A stretch of 64,000 nt of DNA from an uncultured Croceitalea sp. Its GTDB lineage: Bacteria > Bacteroidota > Bacteroidia > Flavobacteriales > Flavobacteriaceae. The stretch is taken from contig CANNDD010000007.1 in the NCBI GenBank assembly GCA_947503285.1, positions 62,001 to 126,000 on the forward strand, written 5' to 3'. This document shows, one piece after another, positions 28,002 to 35,972 of the stretch. A program made the position numbers and the translations under genes. The stretch's first letter is position 1; each line of letters starts with the position of its first letter. Below the pieces are notes generated by a model. The model was not told where the DNA came from. It saw only the letters and a program-made list of their open reading frames with translations, and searched no databases.

Positions 28002-29294
28002 ATGAATTTAGTATGGTTCCGTAATGATTTGAGGATAAACGATAATAACTCGTTGCATAAGGCCTGTCAGCAAGATAATGTAATGGCCGTATACTGTTTT
28101 GATCCAAGACATTATGAAATCGGGGAATTCGGATTCAAAAAGACCCAAAACTTTAGGGCAAAATTTCTTATTGAAACCATCACAGCACTAAAGGCCAGTT
28201 TAAACGAATTGAACATACCCCTCTTTATATTTCATGGAAAACCAGAAAAGGTACTACCAAAATTTATTGAAACCCATGATATAACTACCGTATACTTACA
28301 GAAGGAGTGGACCACTGAAGAGACGTATGTTTTGAACGCCACAAAACGGAATAGCCCTAAAACAGTGGTTTTTGAAGAAGTATATGACCAATTTCTTTTT
28401 CATCCAGATGATATTCCCTTTCCTGATTTTCAAAAACTACCTGAAGTTTTCACCAACTTTCGCAAAAAATGTGAAAAGTATAGTACTGTAAGGGATTGTA
28501 GCAAAATTCCCTTGAAGCGCGATCAAAGAAACCTTATTTCAAATGACACCCATATTCCCTCGTTGAAAGATCTGGGACTCTCTGATTTTCAAAAGGATTC
28601 ACGTACCGCGTTTCCCTTTAAAGGTGGTGAAAAAGAGGCCCTAAAGAGAGTACAAGACTATTTCTGGCAAACCAAAAAGCTCAGCTTTTATAAAAGAACG
28701 AGAAACGGTCTGGTAGGTATGGACTACAGCTCAAAATTAGCACCTTGGTTGGCCAACGGAAGTATTTCACCAAGAACGGTTTATTGGGAAGTAAAACGTT
28801 TTGAAAAGGAAATCGTAAAGAATCAGGATACCTATTGGTTGGTTTTTGAATTGTTATGGCGGGATTATTTTAAGTATGTATCGTTAAAACATGGCGGTAA
28901 TATATTCAAGATACATGGAATTCTGGGTAAAAAGTATCAATGGAAAAATACTTCTGAGGAACTTGAAAAATGGATTACCGGAACCACCCCTGAACCTTTC
29001 ATCAATGCCAATATGAAAGAGCTTGAACGAACAGGTTGGATGAGTAATAGAGGGCGACAAAACGTGGCCAGCTATTGGGCAAAGGAATTGAATCAAGACT
29101 GGCGCATTGGGGCAGCCTATTTTGAAAGTATGCTGCTCGATTACGATGTACATAGCAATTGGGGCAATTGGATGTACAATAGCGGTGTGGGCAACGATCC
29201 CCGAGATAGAAAATTCAATATTCAGCTACAAGCCCAGCGGTACGACGGTAGTGGAAAATTTCAAAAACTATGGCTACAAGACACGCTGTTTTAA
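28002..29294 (+). CDS. DASH family cryptochrome
   Basis: A 430-aa flavoprotein of the photolyase/cryptochrome superfamily. N-terminal photolyase domain (MNLVWFRNDLRINDNNSL) binds the antenna; the C-terminal FAD-binding domain has TRNGLVGMDYSSKLAPWLANGSISPRTVYWEV, ELLWRDYFKYVSLKHG and TGWMSNRGRQNVASYWAKEL, the motifs that mark the DASH group. These proteins repair pyrimidine dimers in single-stranded DNA or act as light sensors. Likely co-transcribed with the DUF2256 gene upstream and the iron-sulfur photolyase downstream, 39 bases after its stop. Confidence 0.94.
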   Translation: MNLVWFRNDLRINDNNSLHKACQQDNVMAVYCFDPRHYEIGEFGFKKTQNFRAKFLIETITALKASLNELNIPLFIFHGKPEKVLPKFIETHDITTVYLQKEWTTEETYVLNATKRNSPKTVVFEEVYDQFLFHPDDIPFPDFQKLPEVFTNFRKKCEKYSTVRDCSKIPLKRDQRNLISNDTHIPSLKDLGLSDFQKDSRTAFPFKGGEKEALKRVQDYFWQTKKLSFYKRTRNGLVGMDYSSKLAPWLANGSISPRTVYWEVKRFEKEIVKNQDTYWLVFELLWRDYFKYVSLKHGGNIFKIHGILGKKYQWKNTSEELEKWITGTTPEPFINANMKELERTGWMSNRGRQNVASYWAKELNQDWRIGAAYFESMLLDYDVHSNWGNWMYNSGVGNDPRDRKFNIQLQAQRYDGSGKFQKLWLQDTLF

Positions 29295-29333
29295 TGACAC
29301 ACGGATCTATTGCCGGCATATGAGAACCAAAAT

Positions 29334-30866
29334 ATGAAAAAACTAAGATTAGTATTAGGTGACCAATTGAACCAACAGCACAGTTGGTTTAAAAATGTGA
29401 ATGATGACACCATATATCTTATGGCCGAAATGCGTCAAGAAACGGATTACGTTAAACATCACATTCAAAAAGTCGTTTGTTTTTTTACCGCGATGAGGGC
29501 TTTTTGTGAAACGCTATCAAACGAAGGGCATCAATTCATTTACATGCGGATAACCGACAATGAAAATCCGCAGGATTTGGAAAAACTGATTGAAACACAT
29601 ATCACTCAGGTCGGCGCTAAGAAATTCGAATACCAACTACCTGATGAATACCGATTGGATGAACAATTGAAACGTATCTGTACTAAGCTTTCCATAGAAA
29701 CCGCCGCTGTTGACACCGAGCACTTTTACACCGAAAGGTATGAGCTTAGGGATTTCTTTAAAGGTAAAAAACAACTTATCATGGAAAGTTTTTACCGTAT
29801 GATGCGAAAAAAACATGACATCATGATGGTCAATGATCAACCTGATGGCGGAAAATGGAACTACGACCATAGCAATCGTAAAAAATGGACTGGAAATCCT
29901 GAAATTCCAAACGAGCTCAATTTTGAAAAAGACATATCTGAACTGATTTCTGAAATAGAAAGCGCTGGTATCAAGACCTTCGGAAAGGTAAATCAAGAAA
30001 AGTTCAATTGGCCAACTACCCGAGAAGAATGCCTAAAGGTATTGCGCTTTTTTTGCGAGAAATTATTGCTCCATTTTGGGGATTTTCAAGATGCGCTTCA
30101 TACCGACCAAAAGTTCTTGTTCCATTCACGACTTTCTTTTGCCATGAACAGCAAAATACTTACCCCGAAAGAAGTGGTCGATACCGTATTGGAGTATTAC
30201 TACGAACATAGTGATGACATTGCCATCTCGCAAGTAGAGGGGTTTATACGACAGATTTTAGGATGGCGTGAGTATATGAGGGGTGTCTATTGGAAAGAAA
30301 TGCCGGAATACAAAAAACTCAATAAACTGGATAACACGAATTCAATACCGAATTTCTTTTGGACAGGGGAAACAAAAATGAATTGTTTGAAACATGCCCT
30401 AAATCAAAGTTTAGAAGAATCTTATGCCCACCATATACAACGTCTGATGATCATTGGCAACTACGCCCTATTGACGCAATTACATCCCGATGAGGTAGAC
30501 GAGTGGTACCTGGGGGTATATATTGATGCCATCGAATGGGTAGAAATCACCAATACCAGAGGTATGAGCCAATTTGCCGATGGTGGGATCGTGGCTACAA
30601 AACCTTATGTCAGTAGTGCCAACTATATCAATAAAATGGGCAATTATTGTAAGGAATGCCATTACAAACATGCCAAAAAAACCGGGGAAGATGCCTGTCC
30701 CTTCAATGCCCTTTACTGGAATTTTTTAGATGACAAAAAAGACTATTTTAAAAATAACCAACGCATGTCAATGATGCTAAACCTTCTAGGTAAAAAAGAT
30801 GCAAAAGAACTTCATGAATTAAAAGAAAGGGCACAGATGGTCATTTCCAATCCAGACATGTTTTAA
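29334..30866 (+). CDS. Iron-sulfur bacterial cryptochrome/photolyase (FeS-BCP, PhrB type)
   Basis: A 510-aa member of the prokaryotic (6-4) photolyase group. The ATG at 29334 gives the family start MKKLRLVLGDQLN; a TTG at 29310 is in frame but unlikely. The four cluster cysteines are Cys351, Cys439, Cys442 and Cys455; from memory, Agrobacterium PhrB uses 350, 438, 441 and 454, the same spacing. FAD-binding part: SQVEGFIRQILGWREYMRGVYW and TRGMSQFADGG. Predicted to repair (6-4) photoproducts with blue light. Ends in a convergent terminator with clpP. Confidence 0.95.
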   Translation: MKKLRLVLGDQLNQQHSWFKNVNDDTIYLMAEMRQETDYVKHHIQKVVCFFTAMRAFCETLSNEGHQFIYMRITDNENPQDLEKLIETHITQVGAKKFEYQLPDEYRLDEQLKRICTKLSIETAAVDTEHFYTERYELRDFFKGKKQLIMESFYRMMRKKHDIMMVNDQPDGGKWNYDHSNRKKWTGNPEIPNELNFEKDISELISEIESAGIKTFGKVNQEKFNWPTTREECLKVLRFFCEKLLLHFGDFQDALHTDQKFLFHSRLSFAMNSKILTPKEVVDTVLEYYYEHSDDIAISQVEGFIRQILGWREYMRGVYWKEMPEYKKLNKLDNTNSIPNFFWTGETKMNCLKHALNQSLEESYAHHIQRLMIIGNYALLTQLHPDEVDEWYLGVYIDAIEWVEITNTRGMSQFADGGIVATKPYVSSANYINKMGNYCKECHYKHAKKTGEDACPFNALYWNFLDDKKDYFKNNQRMSMMLNLLGKKDAKELHELKERAQMVISNPDMF

Positions 30867-30943
30867 ACTTTAAACCAGAAAATCCAAAAAAGCCTTTTTG
30901 ACCGTATATAAAAAGAACTATTCCGCGAGAGCGCCTATATATA

Positions 30944-30977
30944 AAAAGTCCTTCACAAGCAATTGCGAAGGACTTTT
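30944..30977. terminator. Bidirectional terminator between photolyase and clpP genes
   Basis: Perfect 11-bp stem AAAAGTCCTTC / GAAGGACTTTT with a 12-base loop that itself contains GCAATTGC. A and T runs on both sides allow use from either direction. The 130-base gap around it holds nothing else I recognise. Confidence 0.88.
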
Positions 30978-30998
30978 GATTTTAAGCCAGTAGTGTTA

Positions 30999-31547
30999 TT
31001 ATTTCAATATGCCATCTACGATTCCATATTCAAGGGATTCCTCGGCCCCCATCCAGTAATCACGGTCAAAATCCTTCATGACCTTTTCAAAATCCTGCCC
31101 ACAATTATCTGCCAAGATTCGGGCACCCAATTCTTTTGTTTTAATGATTTCTTTTGCTTGAATTTCAATATTTGAAGCTTGACCTTGGGCACCACCACTA
31201 GGTTGATGGATCATAACCCTGGCGTGGGGTTGTATAAAACGTCTTCCTTTTTCACCAACAGACAATAAAATCGATCCCATGGAGGCGGCCAAACCGGAAC
31301 ATACCGTTGAAACCGGGCTTTTTATTTGTTTTATCGTATCATATATCGCAAAACCTGAAGTCACATAACCCCCGGGGCTATTAATGATCAATTGGATCTC
31401 TTTATCGTTTTGCAGATCAAGGTACATCAATCGGTCAATTACATGTTTGGCAGATTCATCATTTACCATACCCCATAAAAAAACCTTTCTCTCTTCAAGT
31501 AGCTTTTCTTGTATTACCTCTTGTACTTTTCCTTTTTTTGAGCTCAT
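30999..31547 (-). CDS. clpP: ClpP-family serine protease subunit
   Basis: A 182-aa ClpP homologue. The catalytic triad is complete: Ser89 in GLAASMGS, His114 in VMIHQP and Asp163 in DRDYWM; the spacing Ser-25-His-49-Asp equals that of E. coli ClpP (97, 122, 171). It is shorter than the usual 195-225 aa, lacking most of the N-terminal part. There is no clpX next to it, so this may be a second ClpP in the genome. It would form a barrel protease that works with a Clp ATPase. Confidence 0.92.
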   Translation of the reverse strand: MSSKKGKVQEVIQEKLLEERKVFLWGMVNDESAKHVIDRLMYLDLQNDKEIQLIINSPGGYVTSGFAIYDTIKQIKSPVSTVCSGLAASMGSILLSVGEKGRRFIQPHARVMIHQPSGGAQGQASNIEIQAKEIIKTKELGARILADNCGQDFEKVMKDFDRDYWMGAEESLEYGIVDGILK

Positions 31548-31944
31548 TGTTTCTTTTTATGATAGTGTACAAAATTAATCAAATATTCGCTTGAATGATA
31601 TCCCTGATAAAGGATGTGGGACAAAACAGTTCCCGTTCCATGACCCAATCGTTACAAGATTACAAAATCCGTTCATTTAATTTACAAAACGCACTGTTTT
31701 ACAATAGGTTACATATATCGACAAAAGATGTGCGTTCATCCATTTCAAGGTTAATAATCGATTAAAACAACACTAACAACGTAAAATTTTAGCCTGTTAG
31801 GCGATTGACGGTACTTTTACCCTGTAATTGAACCCAAATCAATTCAACACGAAATCCAAACTTGACCTAACCCTTCTTATCATCGGTAACGATGTTGATT
31901 TGACTAGGTCAGAAAAGATTAATTGAATATCAAAATCTTGACCT
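31548..31944. other. Intergenic region between clpP and the surface adhesin gene
   Basis: About 400 bases without an open frame. It holds the clpP -7 element near the left end and a structured leader before the adhesin start at the right end (separate entries). A TACTTTTA at about 31810 could be a -7 element for the adhesin, without a clear -33 partner. Nothing else recognised. Confidence 0.6.
31570..31577 (-). promoter_or_regulatory. Putative -7 promoter element of clpP
   Basis: On the minus strand TAATTTTG, a full match to TAnnTTTG, 22 bases before the ATG. No TTG at the expected -33 distance. Confidence 0.45.
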
Positions 31945-31945
31945 A
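31861..31945 (+). promoter_or_regulatory. Leader with mutually exclusive hairpins over the adhesin start codon
   Basis: CTTGACCTA occurs twice, at 31861-31869 and at 31937-31945, where its last A is the first base of the ATG. Between them TAGGTCA at 31905-31911 is complementary to TGACCTA of either copy. A small inner hairpin CATCG-GTAA-CGATG (31881-31894) lies inside the first option. Pairing with copy two would cover the start codon. Confidence 0.45.
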
Positions 31946-34845
31946 TGAAGCTAGTAGTTACTTCTGCTTTTAAAAAAGCTTTCCTAGTTATCTTATGTAT
32001 CGGTGCTCTTTTAAGTGGCAATCAAACATTTTCTCAAGCAAACTCGGTTAGAACCGGAGTTACCTTTACTTGGTCAGATACGCAAGCAACCATAAATGAT
32101 CCCGCTACGATACGATCTGTTGAAATTAATGGTGACGTATACAGTACATTTGTTGTTCCGACGACTTATGAATTAACACGGTTAGGACCAGGAGGACATG
32201 ATGGGAATCACATTTTACAAAACGGTTCACAAATCATAGGAAGTAGTAATGATCCTTCTTGGAACACCCTTGCAATTGATGCCTACCAATCCCTGAATCT
32301 GAACCATTATTTCGAATCACAAAGTAATGGTGATAATTTTTGCAATAACTATGGGGCGATTATAACTACAAATACACAAATTCAAACCATAACATATGCT
32401 CCGGGAATTCCTTGCAATCCAGATGGAATTCTTGCGGTCACCGAAAGAGGTGGGAACAACTGTTTTTATATCGAGGTTTGGGGTATTCCTGTTGGCGGTG
32501 GTCCGGAACAACAGTTGGGTCAAACTTTTGTTAGAAATGAGACAAACCTTGTTGGGGTGCTCCCTCCTGCTCCGCCAACTGCGAATTCCGATTATTGGAG
32601 TAGTGGTAGGAACAATGATAGTGGACAAATTATCGGTGTAGCACTTTATCAACTTTCAGAGCTTGCACCAGTCGGTTCGACAATTACATCAATAAGGTAC
32701 TATGCCGCAACGAATGACAATGGGGATGGAAAATTCTTTTTGATGCAAACCTATGCGCAAGACGATTCTTTCAATCCTGATTTTAACGAAGTGTTTAATG
32801 GGGATGCTGGTGCGAATGACAACGTACCAGTCGGTTCTACGTACAGCTATTACACAAGTGCCAATCCATTAAACGGAACTGTGGTCGTTAATACGGATGG
32901 AACATTTACGTATACCCCAAATCCTGGATTTACTGGAACCGATTCTTTTGAGATACAAGTTTGTCTGCCAGCACCCAATCAAAGTGTCTGCGACACCTCA
33001 ATAGTTACCTTAAATGTAAAATCGGGCGTTGTTATTGATGACGCCGTTGCTGACGAAGGGGATGATTTAACCTATACCATTGGTATCAATGACCCTTTAA
33101 ACAAAGATGTAGCGTTTGACATTACGTATACCAACAACTCAACTACCAATTCCGATTATAGCGGTCCTTCAACGGTAATCTTACCTGCAAACACTTCTTC
33201 CATAAGCTTCGATGTACAAGCCATAGATGATTCCCTAATAGAACCAACTGAAACATTTACGGTGACCATTGTTGACGCTTCCAATACCGTAACCATAATA
33301 GATGCAAATGCAAACGGCACCATCAATGATAACGATGGTAACGAAGGATGGCCTGACGACATGACCCTCGAAGCATGTGATACCATTCCTTCTCCCGCAA
33401 ATATTACATCAACCAGTACCTGTGCGATTGCAGTTGACCTCAATGAAACCATTGAAGGTCAAGATGACGAATGTGCTACGGAATATACAATCACACGGGT
33501 TTGGACGATTACCGATTGTGTGGGTAATGTGCGTACACATAGTCAGGTAATCACTATCGAAGATACCATTGCCCCAACCTTTGTAGAAACCTTACCAATC
33601 GATATAACCGTTTCATGTGACAATATACCTGAAGCCACTGTTCTTACCGCGGTTGATAGTTGTGAACCAGACATGGTAGTCGATTTTGAAGAAACCATTA
33701 CAGGTCAAGATGGCTCCTGTCCGAATGAATATACCATGGTAAGAACATGGACGGTATCTGATTGCGCGGGCAATTCCACTTCACATACCCAAACCATAAT
33801 CGTTGCGGATACGGAAGCACCGAATTTTGTTGAAGAACTGCCAGAAAGCATGACCGTACTATGTAACGAAGTGCCTGATGTCGTTACCTTGACTGCTACG
33901 GATAACTGTGACCCTAACATCGAGGTGGCCTTTGATGAAGTAATTACCAATGACGCCAATTGTATTGACGGCTATACCATTACCCGTACTTGGTCAACGT
34001 CTGATTGTGCGGGCAATACAGTTTCACATACACAAGTAATCACCATTGCGCCTACAGGGCCTATTATGGCAAGTCCATTTGAAGAAGAGGTCACCATACT
34101 TTGTGATGATGAACTCCCAGAAGTTCCAGATTTGACATTCACGGGGGGGTGTGGTAATTACGATGTTGTATTCAATGAAGAAACGGAGTTCTCTAATGAT
34201 ACCGATGACTATATGGTTATCCGCACTTGGGATGTTACGGATTCATGTGGAAATATTGCTTCTTTCCAACAAATTATTTTTGTGTTACAACCACAATTGG
34301 AGGAGGTGTTCATTGATATCTGTGTAGAAGATGAACCTATTGACCTACTCAATTACCTTCCTGTGGGATTTGACCGTAATGGTACATTCGAATCAGAACT
34401 TGATACTATTTTTCTAAATCATACTACTTTCGTGCCTTATGGTCTTGAAACAGGTGAGTACAAGGTCATGTATTCTTCAACGGAAGGTACTTGTAAATAC
34501 TACGTGGATTTCTATATTACCGTAAATAAAGATTGTGTACCCTGTAATCGCGATGAAATCAAGGTATCGGAAGCCGTAACCGTAAATGGTGATGGCATTA
34601 ACGACTTTTTTGAAATCAAGGGAGTGGAATATTGTGGTTTTACTTTTGATGTTATGATATTCAATCGATGGGGTGATAAGGTGTTTGAAGCAAAAGATTA
34701 CCAAAATGATTGGGGAGGTTTTGCCCCTAGCAACGCAGTCGGTAACTCAGGGCTTCTACCAGCAGGAACCTACTATTACGTTCTAAATATAAACGGTTCT
34801 GGTTTTGAACCACTTAACGGATATATCTACCTCGGAACGGAGTAA
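31945..34845 (+). CDS. Large T9SS-secreted adhesin with CalX-beta and repeated Ig-like domains, CHU_C C-terminus
   Basis: A 966-aa cell-surface protein. Signal peptide at 1-32 (ending FSQA); a unique N-terminal region to about 290; a cadherin-like segment (GTVVVNTDGTFTYTPNPGFTGTDSFEIQVC, about 309-340); a CalX-beta domain (about 358-468); then four related repeats of about 80 aa from residue 474 to 790, each with a Cys at the start and an RTWT.SDCAGN motif; and the C-terminal gliding-motility/T9SS type B sorting domain (868-966: VNGDGINDFFEIKG, IFNRWGDKVFEAKDY, LPAGTYYYVLN). Followed by PorP/SprF and OmpA genes, the usual partners of such adhesins. Likely exported by T9SS and held at the surface by the PorP-like protein. 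Confidence 0.92.
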   Translation: MKLVVTSAFKKAFLVILCIGALLSGNQTFSQANSVRTGVTFTWSDTQATINDPATIRSVEINGDVYSTFVVPTTYELTRLGPGGHDGNHILQNGSQIIGSSNDPSWNTLAIDAYQSLNLNHYFESQSNGDNFCNNYGAIITTNTQIQTITYAPGIPCNPDGILAVTERGGNNCFYIEVWGIPVGGGPEQQLGQTFVRNETNLVGVLPPAPPTANSDYWSSGRNNDSGQIIGVALYQLSELAPVGSTITSIRYYAATNDNGDGKFFLMQTYAQDDSFNPDFNEVFNGDAGANDNVPVGSTYSYYTSANPLNGTVVVNTDGTFTYTPNPGFTGTDSFEIQVCLPAPNQSVCDTSIVTLNVKSGVVIDDAVADEGDDLTYTIGINDPLNKDVAFDITYTNNSTTNSDYSGPSTVILPANTSSISFDVQAIDDSLIEPTETFTVTIVDASNTVTIIDANANGTINDNDGNEGWPDDMTLEACDTIPSPANITSTSTCAIAVDLNETIEGQDDECATEYTITRVWTITDCVGNVRTHSQVITIEDTIAPTFVETLPIDITVSCDNIPEATVLTAVDSCEPDMVVDFEETITGQDGSCPNEYTMVRTWTVSDCAGNSTSHTQTIIVADTEAPNFVEELPESMTVLCNEVPDVVTLTATDNCDPNIEVAFDEVITNDANCIDGYTITRTWSTSDCAGNTVSHTQVITIAPTGPIMASPFEEEVTILCDDELPEVPDLTFTGGCGNYDVVFNEETEFSNDTDDYMVIRTWDVTDSCGNIASFQQIIFVLQPQLEEVFIDICVEDEPIDLLNYLPVGFDRNGTFESELDTIFLNHTTFVPYGLETGEYKVMYSSTEGTCKYYVDFYITVNKDCVPCNRDEIKVSEAVTVNGDGINDFFEIKGVEYCGFTFDVMIFNRWGDKVFEAKDYQNDWGGFAPSNAVGNSGLLPAGTYYYVLNINGSGFEPLNGYIYLGTE

Positions 34846-34850
34846 TTATA

Positions 34851-34890
34851 AATGAACTGTCACACGCTAAATAATGTGTGACAATTCATT
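34851..34890 (+). other. Long stem-loop between adhesin and PorP/SprF genes
   Basis: AATGAACTGTCACAC (34851-34865) pairs with GTGTGACAATTCATT (34876-34890): 15 positions, one mismatch, 10-base loop. No T run follows, so it is more likely an mRNA processing or stabilising structure, or a partial terminator setting adhesin:anchor ratios. Confidence 0.6.
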
Positions 34891-35033
34891 CATCTTCCAA
34901 AAAAAACACATCAACGATTGGAAATTAGTAGAACGAATAAAGGGGTTATTAAACGTCTAAATTATTGGCATCCACAAAGTATTGCTTCCTTTGTTTAGGT
35001 ATTGTTTCCCCAAGTTGCAATACCATCAGCGAA

Positions 35034-35963
35034 ATGAAACTTAACCTTAAAGTCATGAAAGCTTTAAAAACTTATGCGCTAGTGGCGGCAATGCTTACAA
35101 CATCCCTACTGGGTGCGCAACAATTACCGCAGTTTACGCAGTACATGTTCAATACGATTGCTATCAATCCAGCTTATGCGGGTAGCAGGGAAACCATAAA
35201 CCTTACTGCCTTACACCGAAACCAGTGGGCAGGTTTGGATGGCAATCCCGTAACAAGTACATTTTCATTCCACACCCCTTTAAACAATGAAAAAATCGGA
35301 TTGGGCCTTTCTTACATTACCGACCAATTGGGTTTTGAAAGCACTAATTATGTATATGGTGATTTTTCTTATACCGTTCCCATTTCCTTTGAAGCAAAGT
35401 TATCTTTTGGATTAAAAGGAGGTTTTACGAATTACAATCTTGAAAACCCCGATGTAAACGACCCTTTCTTCAATGCCAACTTCAACAGTTGGAGACCAAA
35501 TTTTGGAGCGGGGGTATATGTAACTACGAATAGATGGTACGCCGGGATCTCTTCACCGAGAATAGTAAACGCAGATTTGAACGAGGGGGAGTTTCAAGCA
35601 CTCGAAAGAATAAGTTATTATGGTATCGGTGGTCTGGTACTCGATTTATCATTGGATATCAAGTTTCGCCCCTCTATTATTACCAAGTTCACCAATGGGG
35701 CCCCAGCTACTTACGATGTGACCGCTGGCTTTTTATTCTATGAAAAATTCTGGGCCGGAACCTCATACCGTTTTAACGATGCCTCTAATTTTGGCGCTTA
35801 TCTAGATTATCAAGTAACCAAAGACATCAGATTAGGATACGCCTATGATTTACCAACCGGGAATATAAGGCCCTACACCGGGGGAACCCACGAGGTCATC
35901 TTGATTTTTGAACCAAGAATGGTCAAAAAGACCGATTTATATAAATCACCTAGATATTTTTAA
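35034..35963 (+). CDS. PorP/SprF family type IX secretion membrane protein
   Basis: Outer membrane beta-barrel protein of 309 aa. The N-terminus after the signal peptide is the family hallmark: QQLPQFTQYMFNTIAINPAYAGSRE, followed by LTALHRNQWAGLDGNP and repeated amphipathic strands up to the final aromatic ending (KSPRYF). Start at 35034 is chosen for its signal peptide; ATG 35055 is an equally good alternative. SprF is needed for SprB secretion in Flavobacterium johnsoniae, and paralogues like this one usually serve the adhesin encoded just upstream. Nine bases separate it from the OmpA gene. Confidence 0.93.
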   Translation: MKLNLKVMKALKTYALVAAMLTTSLLGAQQLPQFTQYMFNTIAINPAYAGSRETINLTALHRNQWAGLDGNPVTSTFSFHTPLNNEKIGLGLSYITDQLGFESTNYVYGDFSYTVPISFEAKLSFGLKGGFTNYNLENPDVNDPFFNANFNSWRPNFGAGVYVTTNRWYAGISSPRIVNADLNEGEFQALERISYYGIGGLVLDLSLDIKFRPSIITKFTNGAPATYDVTAGFLFYEKFWAGTSYRFNDASNFGAYLDYQVTKDIRLGYAYDLPTGNIRPYTGGTHEVILIFEPRMVKKTDLYKSPRYF

Positions 35964-35972
35964 AACGACATT

